Both the position numbers and the translations under genes were made by a program. DNA of 64,000 bases. Source: Planctomycetota bacterium (lineage in GTDB: Bacteria; Planctomycetota; UBA1135; GCA-002686595). The stretch spans positions 1 to 64,000 of the forward strand of contig JABACD010000005.1 in NCBI GenBank assembly GCA_014237855.1, written 5' to 3'. Below, piece after piece: positions 1-8,929 of the stretch. Within the stretch, counting starts at the first letter, position 1, and every line of letters starts with the position of its first letter. Below the pieces are notes generated by a model. That model searched no databases. It was not told the origin of the DNA and was given only the letters and a program-made list of their open reading frames with translations.

Positions 1-1673
1 TCGATCAGATCATCTGGCTCAGTGCCTCTGGGCAGCTCGAGACCTAGCAATTCGCACATCGTCGGCAGCAGGTCCACTGACTCCACCAGATCAGAGAAGC
101 GCTGCCCGTGAGGCAAGAGTCGGGTATTTGCCATGACCAGGGGAGCTCGGAGGTTGCTCTGCCACATGTGGTCGTGCTCCCAGGCACGTCTGGCTTGCAG
201 CTCGTCCTGCGCAACTGGGGTGCGCCACTCTCCGAGATCCTCGCCGTGATCCGAAGTGAAAATGATCAGCGTGTCCTCGAGGATGCCGAGTTGTTCGAGC
301 TCGGCCACGAGCTCTCCAAACAGCGCGTCGGCTGTCGCGGCCCCCGCCTGGTAGAGATCGCGAATCCGTGTCAGGTCGGCCTCGCTCGGGACGAAGTCTC
401 CAGCTTCGATCGAGTCACTCAGGTCAGCACCCAGGTACTCGACCTGGCCGTTGTAGCTGACGTCGAGGTACTCCTCCCGAAGGCGCGAGGAGAGCTCATG
501 GGGAGGGTGGACCGAGGACAGCTGCACCAGCGCCATCCAGCGTCGAGCCGCATGCTCGCGCAGCCAAGACCGAGCTGTGGTCACAACACGCTCGGAGTCT
601 GTTCGTTGAGTCAGACTGTTCTTGATCAACCAGATGAGCAGCTCAGAGCGGAACCGGCTCCACTGGCTGTCGACTTCCACCAGATCCCGGCCCTGCAGAT
701 CTTCCGAATAAGCATCGAAGCCCTGGGCCAGGCCCGAGCTGTTCGAGACGGCTCCAGTCATGAAGGTCGCCGTGAGGTAGTCCCCCTCTCGAAGACTCAG
801 GGTGCTGCTGCTGATTGCCGCACTCTTGAGGTGCAAGGGTATCGTCACCCCAGGGCGCAGACGCACGCCAGCACGCTGATCCACCAGGCCGTGACGGCGA
901 GGGTACTTGCCGGTCAGGATCGAGCCCAGGCTGGGCAGGGTCGTTGGCGCCTGTACGAAGTAGTTCTCGAACAGCACGCCTCGCTCGGCGAGAGCATCGA
1001 TGTTCGGGGTTCGAACCTCGCTTGTGCCATAGCAGGAGAGATGGTCCTGACGCAGAGCATCCACAACGACCAGGAGCACGTTAGGCAGCTCGCGGTTGCG
1101 ATCATTGATCACTCCACGACTCTCGAGCTGGCCAGCCTCCGAGGACAAGAACCAGCTGCCAACCGCAATGGATCCCAGGCCCAAAAGGCGCACAAGGAGC
1201 TGGAAGCCCCGAGGTAGGCGGAGCAGCGCCTTCGCCAGCAGCATGGCCAGCAGCGCTGCTGAGACGGCCTGAATGAACAGCACTCCCATGCGTTCAGGAG
1301 AGAGCGCTGGATGGTCATCAGAGACCAGGGGACCAGTCCACCAGTGGAGTTCGGCCAGCAGCCCCAGGAAGAGCCCCAGGGTCAGGAGACGACCAAGACC
1401 CGTCGCCCGGGGAGTGCTGGACATCAGGAGCCTGCCCAGGAACGCAACCGGCACCAGCACGGCGGCGAACAGGCTGAAGTAGCTCAGCACGGCGGCTGCA
1501 TAGCAGCCCACGCGTCCGGCCAGGTCGTCTGGTGCTCGAAATCGCAGGTCTGCGACAGCGGAGTCCCCCAGACCGAACAGCACACTCAAGGTCAGAGCTG
1601 CAGCAAGGGCAGAGATCAAGGTCCCGCCAGCACTCGGAGGCTGGGGGCTGAGTTTGGGCTTCGGTTCAGACAA
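1..1673 (-). CDS. Membrane-anchored alkaline-phosphatase/sulfatase-superfamily protein, Thr-type active site (3'-truncated by window edge)
   Basis: Translating the minus strand gives an open frame of about 557 residues that runs off the left edge. Five hydrophobic segments (about residues 19-36, 58-82, 95-115, 131-153, 160-180) are followed by an extracytoplasmic domain. That domain shows superfamily metal-site motifs: NVLLVVVDALRQDH near residue 200, FTSDHGE, and a later His in WEHDHMWQ. At the position of the sulfatase C/S-x-P-S-R motif the protein reads T245-L-P-S-L, so the formylglycine Cys/Ser and the Arg are both absent. Five TM segments plus a Thr nucleophile resemble LtaS and phosphoethanolamine-transferase-type enzymes more than true sulfatases. 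This is inference; the substrate is unknown. The start is taken as TTG at 1673, 36 bp after the preceding stop, because no ATG precedes the first TM segment. It is the last visible gene of the polysaccharide operon, so decoration of the polymer is plausible. Confidence 0.8.
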   Translation of the reverse strand, partial: MSEPKPKLSPQPPSAGGTLISALAAALTLSVLFGLGDSAVADLRFRAPDDLAGRVGCYAAAVLSYFSLFAAVLVPVAFLGRLLMSSTPRATGLGRLLTLGLFLGLLAELHWWTGPLVSDDHPALSPERMGVLFIQAVSAALLAMLLAKALLRLPRGFQLLVRLLGLGSIAVGSWFLSSEAGQLESRGVINDRNRELPNVLLVVVDALRQDHLSCYGTSEVRTPNIDALAERGVLFENYFVQAPTTLPSLGSILTGKYPRRHGLVDQRAGVRLRPGVTIPLHLKSAAISSSTLSLREGDYLTATFMTGAVSNSSGLAQGFDAYSEDLQGRDLVEVDSQWSRFRSELLIWLIKNSLTQRTDSERVVTTARSWLREHAARRWMALVQLSSVHPPHELSSRLREEYLDVSYNGQVEYLGADLSDSIEAGDFVPSEADLTRIRDLYQAGAATADALFGELVAELEQLGILEDTLIIFTSDHGEDLGEWRTPVAQDELQARRAWEHDHMWQSNLRAPLVMANTRLLPHGQRFSDLVESVDLLPTMCELLGLELPRGTEPDDLI

Positions 1674-1708
1674 GGACCGTATCCAGAGTTGCGGTTGCGC
1701 CGAGCTTA

Positions 1709-3499
1709 TCAGGCCAGACGGTAGCGAATCTCCAACCCGTTGCGCTCGATCTCGCTGGCGCGCTCTGGGACGGGATAATCAAGGCCTCGTACATCTGCTG
1801 GCTCTATCAAACGCTCGGTCACGAGCAATCCCCCACCATCGACCCGGAAGAGGCGCTCGACCTGGCTCCCCGGAACAGAGGCGCCATCCCGCCAGGCAAG
1901 CGAGCCGTTCATGATGACCCCCGCCTCGATCAGCTGAATCTCTGGTGCGAGACAGAAGCCGCTCGAGACTCGCGGATGTGCAAATGCCAGGACGCCACGC
2001 TTGAAGGTCTTCAGGGGAGCGCTCAGGGCCTCCGTGAAGCGGCCCGCCCGCCAGTGCACCCGCGACAGCCAGGTGGAGAAGCGGACCTCTCTGCCCCCTG
2101 CCCGCCACCCGCGCTGCCAGGAGATTCCGCCGCTCTTCCCGGACCACTCAGCCACCTGATGTCCACCCAGACGACAGCGAGCCAGGAGCTCTCGCCCATC
2201 GCTCTTGCGCTGTACCCGTAGCAGGCCGGCACCATGAGGGCTCCCATGGGAGACATTCACGCCCGGTCGGCTGCCACGCACCCAGGCCACCACCTGCTCG
2301 TCCTCGAGGCGTATCAGCGAGGCCTGCTCGAAGTACTCCAAGGACAGGTCGATCCCCACGGAGACTGCTCTTCGCTCCAGCGCGGGTGCCGGGATCGACT
2401 GCAGGTCGTCGAGTGCGCGGGCGATCCACATCGCATGACCTGCCCAGAAGTGCGCGCACTGGTAGCTCCGCCCACGGCCAGGTAGCGGCAGATGAGAACG
2501 CGGACACCCGTCCCGATCCAGGTGCGCCTCCCAGGACCGCAGGGCTCTGAGCGCACCCTCTGCATACCGCTCATCCGCGAAGAGCCTCCAACCCGCCGCA
2601 AGGGCGTAGATGTCAAAGGGATGCGAGACCACCTCGTAGTTGGCCCCCCAGTACCAGGGCTTGGCTTCCACCAGCCCTACCTTGATCCCATCGACTCCCT
2701 GCAAGGCGCATAGGAAGTCGAGGCTGCCTCGAACTTGCTGTCGGTACTCGGGAGCACCAGGATCCCGACCGAGATCCTCAAGAGCACGGATCAAGAAGGC
2801 TGTCACCCTCGATTGATAGTAAGCGGAGATGTCGCTGGCCCCCGGATGGGACGCGCCCCACTCGAGCGGATGATAGGGGTAGCTCCCATCCGCATGCTGA
2901 ATCCCTGCCAGGAGTTCCACAGCCTCCAGGGCTGCGTTCTCCAGCACCGGGTCGGCCTCGAGTCGCCACGCGCTGGCCAGCCCTGTGAGCCCCCAGGCCC
3001 GCTGCGCAGGGATGCCCTTGTCCAGCACGGCATAGCGTAGGTAGGTCCGGGCATGGGTCAGACAGGCCTCGCGAAAGGGATCGAGCTCCTCCGCACGGCA
3101 CTCCCCTTCCAGCTCTCTGACGAGAGCTCCAAGCACATCGGCTGCGGCCCCTCCATCGATCACGGAGTTCGAGCAGTTGAAGGGATCGTGGCGGCCAGGA
3201 CGGAAGGTAAAGCAGGGACTGGTCCCCTCTCTGACGAGATTATCCACCAGCCGCTGGCCCTGCTGAAGAGCCAGCCGCACCAGGGGCTCACGCTCTTCAC
3301 GATCCGCATGACGTGCCAACCGCAGGGCCATGACGATCGCCCCAGCGTTCTTTCCGGTGTGCTCCACGCGATGATCTCGGCAGACAAGGCGACCATCCGC
3401 GCCCAGCGAGGAGACCATCCAGTCGTGGACACGCCTCAAGGAATCCATCAGCTCCGCACGCATGCTGTGGACTGGTTCGCTGCTGGAGTCGGAGTTCAT
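1709..3499 (-). CDS. Alpha/alpha-barrel-like protein of the polysaccharide locus (function unknown)
   Basis: A 596-residue protein without signal peptide or membrane segment. Residues about 20-390 are helical, with repeated patterns typical of alpha/alpha toroids (for example LTGLASAWRLEADPVLENAA, then FDIYALAAGWRLFADERYA) and aromatic/His clusters such as KPWYWGANYEVVSHPFDIY. The last 200 residues look beta-rich. This arrangement recalls polysaccharide lyases of the heparinase II/III type and related glycuronan-processing enzymes, but I see no decisive catalytic signature. It lies between a GT2 gene upstream and the membrane phosphatase-like gene downstream, so processing or editing of the locus polysaccharide is a reasonable guess. 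The lack of an export signal argues that it is cytoplasmic, or that its start is misplaced. Confidence 0.75.
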   Translation of the reverse strand: MNSDSSSEPVHSMRAELMDSLRRVHDWMVSSLGADGRLVCRDHRVEHTGKNAGAIVMALRLARHADREEREPLVRLALQQGQRLVDNLVREGTSPCFTFRPGRHDPFNCSNSVIDGGAAADVLGALVRELEGECRAEELDPFREACLTHARTYLRYAVLDKGIPAQRAWGLTGLASAWRLEADPVLENAALEAVELLAGIQHADGSYPYHPLEWGASHPGASDISAYYQSRVTAFLIRALEDLGRDPGAPEYRQQVRGSLDFLCALQGVDGIKVGLVEAKPWYWGANYEVVSHPFDIYALAAGWRLFADERYAEGALRALRSWEAHLDRDGCPRSHLPLPGRGRSYQCAHFWAGHAMWIARALDDLQSIPAPALERRAVSVGIDLSLEYFEQASLIRLEDEQVVAWVRGSRPGVNVSHGSPHGAGLLRVQRKSDGRELLARCRLGGHQVAEWSGKSGGISWQRGWRAGGREVRFSTWLSRVHWRAGRFTEALSAPLKTFKRGVLAFAHPRVSSGFCLAPEIQLIEAGVIMNGSLAWRDGASVPGSQVERLFRVDGGGLLVTERLIEPADVRGLDYPVPERASEIERNGLEIRYRLA

Positions 3500-3517
3500 C
3501 GCTGGCTCAACACGATC

Positions 3518-4432
3518 TCAGGCGCGAAGAAAGGACAGGTAGGCACGGCCCATGGACCGCGTCTTTTCCGAGGAGCGCCCGCGGCAGGCGGCCGCCAGAT
3601 TCCGGCAGCACCAGTCGGCAAAGGTCCAGCTGACGCAGAGCTTGGTGAACAGGGCTGCGACGCGCCCGAGATGCTTGCGCTGGTAGCGCAGGCGGTCCGT
3701 CTGCCAGCGCAGGACAAGATCCTCGCGCTGGGAGGTACTGGCGCCCCCATGGTGCAGGACCCTGGCGCTCGGCAGGTACCGCAGAAGTCCATTCCTCGCG
3801 GCAAGGCGGCGACACCAGTCCACGTCGTTGAAGAATAGTTCCAGGCTCTCATCGAACTCGCCGACCTCCAGCCAGCTGCCATGACGCAGGAGCCAGCAAG
3901 CTGCAGGCGGCTGCTCCACGTCTCGTTCGCTCTGATAATCGAACTCCCGAAGAAAGTAACGACGCAATTCTCGGGATCGTGGCAACCAGCGCTCGAGGGG
4001 CGTGCCAAAGAAGAGGGGGGTGCTGAATCGTGGAAAGGCCATGCAGCTCTCCTGGATGCGGCCATTCTCATCCACCAGAGATGGCGCCACGCCCGCATGG
4101 CCCGGGTGAGCATCGAGGAAGTCCACCATCTCCTTCAAGGCAGGTGCCTCGATCTCGGTATCTGAGTTGAGCAGTAAGATCTGATCTCCCGTGGCCAGCT
4201 CGATTCCACGGTTGACCGAGTGCGCAAAACCCTGGTTGGTCTGATTACGAACGACAGCTGCCCAGGGAAACTCACTCTCGACAAGGGCTGGCGCCCCATC
4301 GGTGCTGGCATCGTCGACAACGATGACCTGCGCCCCGGGAAACGCGACCAGCGCTCGCTCGAGGGACGCAAGGCAAGCGCCCAGGAGTTCCTTTCGATTC
4401 CAGACGGGGATCACGACCGAGAGCTTCCCCAT
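3518..4432 (-). CDS. GT2 family glycosyltransferase (WbbL/rhamnosyltransferase type)
   Basis: A 304-residue inverting glycosyltransferase of the GT-A fold, expected to transfer a sugar from a nucleotide donor to the lipid-linked oligosaccharide on the inner membrane face. The N-terminus reads LSVVIPVWNRKELL, followed by IVVDDASTDG. The metal-binding acidic motif is LLLNSDTEIE at about residue 98. The acceptor-side signature FDESLELFFNDVDWCRRL is characteristic of the WbbL-like subgroup. The start ATG overlaps the stop of the upstream GT4 gene as ATGA at 4432, which points to translational coupling. The acceptor and sugar cannot be deduced. Confidence 0.9.
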   Translation of the reverse strand: MGKLSVVIPVWNRKELLGACLASLERALVAFPGAQVIVVDDASTDGAPALVESEFPWAAVVRNQTNQGFAHSVNRGIELATGDQILLLNSDTEIEAPALKEMVDFLDAHPGHAGVAPSLVDENGRIQESCMAFPRFSTPLFFGTPLERWLPRSRELRRYFLREFDYQSERDVEQPPAACWLLRHGSWLEVGEFDESLELFFNDVDWCRRLAARNGLLRYLPSARVLHHGGASTSQREDLVLRWQTDRLRYQRKHLGRVAALFTKLCVSWTFADWCCRNLAAACRGRSSEKTRSMGRAYLSFLRA

Positions 4433-5493
4433 CAGGCACCTCTCATCTCGTCGACCAGACGGCTCATCAGGGCGTCAACGTCGTGATCTCGCACAACGAT
4501 TTCTCGTAGGCCTTCACCAAGAGCGTCGCGCGCCTGATCTGTGCCGGCCAGCAGCCTGCGCAGACAATGAACGAGGCCGCTCACGTCGCCTGCAGTGAAG
4601 CACAGGTCTGCACCGGCTTGCCCCAGCTCCGAGAAGAGCGCTGGGGCCGTGTCACTACAGGAGACCACCGGCCTACGACTCGCCATGGCTTCCAGGGTCA
4701 CCTTGTCGAGACTGCCGGTCAGACTCGCATTGATCACGACCGTGGCGGCTTGATAGCACCCTGGTATCTCGACGTAGGGAACTGCCCCGTGCAGCTTCAC
4801 GCGCGACCCGAGCTGGAGTTCCTCGATCCGCGAGCGGACTGCCTGACCGTAGTCCTCGTCACTGCCAGTCAGTCCAGCTCCTACAAGGTCGAGCGCAAGG
4901 TCCTGCCCCTCTTCGACAAGCTCCGACAGCGCCGCGAGGATCGTCAGGGGGTCCTTGCGAGGAGTCAGTCGTCCCACCGAGAGCAGTCGCCGGGGAGAGG
5001 TCACTGGCCTGGCCTTCGAGTCGAAGTGATCGAGATCGATTCCATGCCCTGTGACGACCCGGTTGGAGGTCTGGAGTCGTAGGGACTCCTCACTGGCCGT
5101 GAAGACCTTCTCGACCCGGGTCACGGCCTTGCGTAGCCGAGCATCGACACCAGAGTGGGTGTACCAGAGATACTCTCGTGCACCGAAGCGGCGAGCTGGA
5201 CCATGCGCGACCAGGGTGTAGCGCGGGACCATGTGTCCCAGGACAACGTCATAGCCGTCACGGCCGAATGCCTCGCGCAGGAAGCTCTTGTAGCGCAGAT
5301 AGCGCCCCAATCGGCCCTGACGCCCGACCTCTCTCCAGCTCACATTGTCCGGCAGGTCGGAGGTATCCCCGACTTCCAGGGCCACCACTCGCACGGAGTC
5401 ACAGGACCTCGCGAGACCCTGGATCCACCGCGACACGAATCCCAGGACCGCATCCCGACGATCGAGTGTCTGGGTCAGAAAGAGCAGCTTCAC
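4432..5493 (-). CDS. GT4-like glycosyltransferase
   Basis: A 353-residue GT-B-fold glycosyltransferase. The C-terminal nucleotide-sugar domain has LLSVGRLTPRKDPLTILAAL near residue 170 and the late region VTLEAMASRRPVVSC, where GT4 enzymes usually carry the E-x7-E motif. An N-terminal Rossmann half precedes it (LLFLTQTLDRRDAVLGF). The start is GTG at 5493, overlapping the stop of the upstream gene as GTGA. The stop in turn overlaps the next gene as ATGA, so three consecutive glycosyltransferases are coupled. It acts in the cytoplasm in assembly of the repeat unit; donor and acceptor are unknown. Confidence 0.88.
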   Translation of the reverse strand: MKLLFLTQTLDRRDAVLGFVSRWIQGLARSCDSVRVVALEVGDTSDLPDNVSWREVGRQGRLGRYLRYKSFLREAFGRDGYDVVLGHMVPRYTLVAHGPARRFGAREYLWYTHSGVDARLRKAVTRVEKVFTASEESLRLQTSNRVVTGHGIDLDHFDSKARPVTSPRRLLSVGRLTPRKDPLTILAALSELVEEGQDLALDLVGAGLTGSDEDYGQAVRSRIEELQLGSRVKLHGAVPYVEIPGCYQAATVVINASLTGSLDKVTLEAMASRRPVVSCSDTAPALFSELGQAGADLCFTAGDVSGLVHCLRRLLAGTDQARDALGEGLREIVVRDHDVDALMSRLVDEMRGA

Positions 5494-6629
5494 CGGGCAC
5501 CCCCGGCGCGCTCCGCCAGCTCAATGACTCCTCGTGCATAGACCTCAAGTGCGCGAGAGCGCTCGAAGCGCTGAGTGTCCGCGCAAGCCCGAGCCCCTAG
5601 CCTGTCCCGCAGGGCCTCGTCCTCCAGAATCGGTTGCAGTGCGTCCGCAAGCCCCTCAGCCGTGAAGTCGCAAAGACGCCCTGCCTCGCCATCACGAAGC
5701 AGCTCGGTCATCACCCCGACAGGCGTGGAGACCACGGGAGTCCCACAGGCCATGGCCTCGACCGTGACACGCGGCCCCCCCTCGCAGGTCGAGGCACAGA
5801 CGGCCACCTTCGAGCGACGGTAGACCTCGGCCAGGTCCGACGGGGAAGCGACCCACTCGATGAAGCGCACCTGGTCGCCAAGTCCGAGGGCAGCCACCTG
5901 TTCCCGCAACGACCTTGCCAGAGGCCCCTTGCCAACGAAGGTAGCCCTGTGAGGTAGCCCACGACGCCTGAGAATCGCCAGAGCCTCGACGATCCGGTCG
6001 AGCCCCTTGTTGCTCACCAGGCGGCCCACGAAGACCACATCTTGCTCATAGCCCGCGGGGTCGCTTGCCGGCCGGAATAGGTCCAGATCGATGTACAGGG
6101 AGGGAATCACGATGATCTGCTCCTCGCGAACCTTCCACGAGCGCAGGAGGTCGGGCATCTCCGTGGAGTTGACCACCCTGAACCCCAGGGTTCGCGATCT
6201 GGCCCAGGCCACATATCGAGCTGCGATGAACTTGTCGAACCTCTCGCGCATATCGGCCGGCACTGGATGCCCGGGCACGTGATGTAGCTCGGACAGGTAG
6301 GGCACTCCGGTCGCAGCAGACAGCCATGCGCTCCCGATGCCGTTGTAGAACCAGCCGTAGTCGTGACTGACAACCAGCGAGGGCTCCCAGCTGGCAATCA
6401 GCTCGCGCCCCTTGTCCTTGATGTAGTTCACCATCCCAAGTCGACCGCAATCGGCCGGGTGGAAATGAACGTTGTCGTGAATGCTGAAGATCGTCGGAGT
6501 CTTCGGAGGGCGAGGACAGATCACATCGATGCGCTCGAAGAAGGTTGAGAACACCTCCTGCATCGAGTCAAAGGGGCCACGCTCACCAATGGTGACCTGG
6601 CGGTCACCACTCACCATCAAGAGTCTCAT
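5490..6629 (-). CDS. GT4 family glycosyltransferase
   Basis: A 379-residue retaining glycosyltransferase. The donor-binding half begins at VVFVGRLVSNKGLDRIVEAL (about residue 200). The GT4 motif is present as CEGGPRVTVEAMACGTPVVS, with both Glu residues placed as expected for binding the nucleotide-sugar. The N-terminal half contains LVVSHDYGWFYNGIGS and LSELHHVPGHP, an acceptor-side region. The start ATG (6629) overlaps the stop of the upstream GT4 gene as ATGA, and its own stop overlaps the following gene as GTGA. One of five GT4 enzymes in the locus. Confidence 0.9.
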   Translation of the reverse strand: MRLLMVSGDRQVTIGERGPFDSMQEVFSTFFERIDVICPRPPKTPTIFSIHDNVHFHPADCGRLGMVNYIKDKGRELIASWEPSLVVSHDYGWFYNGIGSAWLSAATGVPYLSELHHVPGHPVPADMRERFDKFIAARYVAWARSRTLGFRVVNSTEMPDLLRSWKVREEQIIVIPSLYIDLDLFRPASDPAGYEQDVVFVGRLVSNKGLDRIVEALAILRRRGLPHRATFVGKGPLARSLREQVAALGLGDQVRFIEWVASPSDLAEVYRRSKVAVCASTCEGGPRVTVEAMACGTPVVSTPVGVMTELLRDGEAGRLCDFTAEGLADALQPILEDEALRDRLGARACADTQRFERSRALEVYARGVIELAERAGGAR

Positions 6630-7780
6630 CGAGCCACCTCCCGAGCCGAGGCGTAGACAGCCTCCAGGCGACCGGCGAGGCTCGAACCTGAGTGCTTGTC
6701 GGTGGCACGCACTCGCGCACGACGCCCCATCTCCGCTCCCAGCTGAGACTGGCTCAGCAGCTGGTCGAGACCAAAGGCCAGCTCATCAACTCCTTCCCCG
6801 ACGAAACCCGTGCGCTCGTGGGCGATGATCTCCCCCACGCCCCCCACGTCCGTTCCCAGGGTCGGCTTCCCAGCTGCAGCGGCTTCGATCAGCGCCACGG
6901 GCAGGCCCTCACTCCTCGAGGTGATCATCACGCAGTCCAGATCTGCCAGCACCGCGGGCATGTCCTCCCGGGCCCCCAGCAGATGAACCCGCTCGCGCTC
7001 CCCTCTGGGTAACGCCTCGATTCGCCGCTCGAGAGCTCGGCGTTCGGTCCCGTCCCCCACGAAGACGAGCTGTAGCCGCTGGTGCCGCTGGGCCAACATC
7101 TGGAACACATCGACCGCCCGGCCAGGGCACTTGACCTCGGCCAGGCGTCCCACGACGCCGACCAGAAAATCACCCCGGGAGGCCCCGAGAAAGCCTCTCA
7201 AGACCCCTGAATGGCTCCCAATTTCGAGCAGCGGCTCGAGGTCGATTCCGGGCGGCACGACCACCAGCTTCTCCGGCCCAACCACGCCCAGTCGCAGGAG
7301 GTCGCCAGCCGTGGCATGGGAGACCGCCAGGACTCGCTCGGTGTCACGTGCCAGTCCTCGCTCCAGCTTCACCAGACCCCGCGAGGCCCAGCTGCCGAAG
7401 TAGCCCTCGAGCACGTGACCGTGAAAGGTGTGCACCTTCGTCGCTTTCGAGAGTCCTCGGGCAGCGAGGCGGCCCAGCAGCCCGGCCTTGGATGCGTGGG
7501 TGTGTACGATCTGAGGTTCGAAGGCGCGTAGCTCTCGATGCAGGCCAAGCACTGCTCGCAGGTCGCCGAGACCACTGATCGAGCGACCCAGGCCGGCCAC
7601 ACGCCTGACGTCGATCCCCCGCTCTCGAAAGGCCTCGAACAGGTCCCCCTCACCGGCCTCGGGCCGCCCACAGTAAACCCGCACATCGTGACCCCGTTCC
7701 GACAGGATCGGATCGCAGGCCAGGGCCTGGCGGGCCGGTCCACCCAGGTTCAGCCGGGTCAGGATGCGGGCGATACGCAC
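6626..7780 (-). CDS. GT4 family glycosyltransferase
   Basis: A 384-residue GT-B-fold enzyme. The N-terminus MRIARILTRLNLGGPARQ is the classic GT4 start with the Gly-rich acceptor loop. VGVVGRLAEVKCPGRAVDVF marks the donor domain and SRSEGLPVALIEAAAAGKP the E-x7-E motif. VHTHASKAGLLGRLAAR is the pattern seen in many polysaccharide GT4 enzymes. It overlaps the start region of its own operon predecessor (the epimerase stop at 7759) by 22 bp, and its stop overlaps the next gene by ATGA. Expected role: adding one sugar of the repeat unit at the cytoplasmic membrane face. Confidence 0.92.
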   Translation of the reverse strand: MRIARILTRLNLGGPARQALACDPILSERGHDVRVYCGRPEAGEGDLFEAFRERGIDVRRVAGLGRSISGLGDLRAVLGLHRELRAFEPQIVHTHASKAGLLGRLAARGLSKATKVHTFHGHVLEGYFGSWASRGLVKLERGLARDTERVLAVSHATAGDLLRLGVVGPEKLVVVPPGIDLEPLLEIGSHSGVLRGFLGASRGDFLVGVVGRLAEVKCPGRAVDVFQMLAQRHQRLQLVFVGDGTERRALERRIEALPRGERERVHLLGAREDMPAVLADLDCVMITSRSEGLPVALIEAAAAGKPTLGTDVGGVGEIIAHERTGFVGEGVDELAFGLDQLLSQSQLGAEMGRRARVRATDKHSGSSLAGRLEAVYASAREVAR

Positions 7781-8799
7781 GCGGCTTCTCGCGGGCTGCG
7801 TGTCAGTGGACGCGCCAGCTCCAGATGGTGTCTGAGAGTCTCGGACACGATGCGCTCCAGGTCAGAGCCAGGGGCTTCCAAGCCCAGCGCCTTCAGACGC
7901 CCCAGGTCGGGCTCGCGATACAGGATCCCCTCGAAGTTCGCACCGCAGCTTCGTAACGGGTCGATTCTCTCGATGACGCTCCCACTGTTGGCCTGTCGAA
8001 TGACCTCCAGTGCGAGAGCTCCGATCGACGTGCGTGCTCTACCGCCCAGGTTGAGAGCACCTCCACACAACCTGGGTAACTCGAGCAGATCTGCCAGAGA
8101 GCGCGCGGCCTCGCTGACCAAGGCGAAGGTACGCACCTGCGAGCCATCTCCATGCAAGGGCAGGGCGGCTCCTCGAAGGGCGCACTCGACGAAGGTCGGT
8201 AGGACCATTCCCGACTCCGCATCCTGGCCCGGCCCGACGATGTTGAAGAATCGCAGGTGAACGGGCTGTCGCTCCGCACTCCACAGGCTGGCTGCTTCCT
8301 CGAGGATCTGCTCTCCACGCAGCTTGGAGGCAGCATAGGCCCAGCGGCCGGAGGCCTCGATGTCCCGTGTCGGGTCCCCCTCGCGAAGAGGGCCTGCCTT
8401 GTGCTCGTAGACCTCGCTCGAGGAGGCCGCGAAGACCCTCGGCCTCAACCCGCTGTCGAGGCCCGCCACGGCACTCACGAGCTCGCGAACGCCACGCAGA
8501 TTCGCCATCCTGCAGCCCTCGGGGTCGCGCAGGACCGAGCGCACACCCACCTTGGCAGCCAGGTGGACCAGCTGATCAAAGGGGCCCTCCGCACGCAGCA
8601 GCCCAGGCAGGAAGCCGGGCTCACTGACATCACCCTCGGCGAATCCGAAGGCAGAGCTCTCGGGCAGCCGCCCTGGCCAGCCGCCGGAGAAGTCGTCGAC
8701 CCCGAAGACCTCGGCTCCCCTGGCAAGCAGCTCGCGCGCCAGCTGAGAGCCGATGAATCCGGCAGCGCCGGTCAGGAGGATTCGGGGGGGTTGATGCAT
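7759..8799 (-). CDS. NAD-dependent sugar-nucleotide epimerase/dehydratase (SDR family)
   Basis: A 346-residue extended SDR enzyme that should convert a nucleotide-sugar, providing a donor for the neighbouring glycosyltransferases. The NAD site GAAGFIGS is at residues 11-18, AASSSEVYE holds the catalytic Ser, and the catalytic pair is Y155-x3-K159 in AYAASK. RFFNIVGPGQ is typical of UDP-glucose 4-epimerase and UDP-glucuronate decarboxylase relatives. The frame stays open to 8892, but the ATG at 8799 is chosen because it directly precedes the Rossmann strand (MHQPPRILLTG) and the upstream residues look non-coding. A long hairpin separates it from the SGNH gene upstream. The exact substrate cannot be read from sequence. 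Confidence 0.88.
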   Translation of the reverse strand: MHQPPRILLTGAAGFIGSQLARELLARGAEVFGVDDFSGGWPGRLPESSAFGFAEGDVSEPGFLPGLLRAEGPFDQLVHLAAKVGVRSVLRDPEGCRMANLRGVRELVSAVAGLDSGLRPRVFAASSSEVYEHKAGPLREGDPTRDIEASGRWAYAASKLRGEQILEEAASLWSAERQPVHLRFFNIVGPGQDAESGMVLPTFVECALRGAALPLHGDGSQVRTFALVSEAARSLADLLELPRLCGGALNLGGRARTSIGALALEVIRQANSGSVIERIDPLRSCGANFEGILYREPDLGRLKALGLEAPGSDLERIVSETLRHHLELARPLTRSPREAACVSPAS

Positions 8800-8872
8800 G
8801 GAAGAGCGCTCGTCCAGAGGGACGCCCGACGGCGGGCAGAATTCCCAGGAAGAACAGCCGCAGTGTAGCGCC

Positions 8873-8929
8873 AGACCCCCCGGAGTTCCCATCCCGGCTG
8901 CCTTCGACTCGGAGCTTCCTGGGGGGTCT
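8873..8929 (-). other. Inverted repeat (9-bp GC-rich arms) after the SGNH gene
   Basis: AGACCCCCC at 8873-8881 is perfectly complementary to GGGGGGTCT at 8921-8929, with a 39-base loop. The right arm includes part of the stop codon of the SGNH gene ending at 8928. On the minus strand no U-rich tract follows, so it is not a standard intrinsic terminator. It may protect the mRNA 3' end or partly separate expression of the acetylation genes from the epimerase and glycosyltransferases. Confidence 0.4.

Noticed and set aside
108..1217. Plus-strand open frame of 369 codons
   Set aside because: It lies opposite the membrane phosphatase-like gene, whose minus-strand translation has clear superfamily motifs. 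The plus frame is Gln/Arg/His-rich without any domain.
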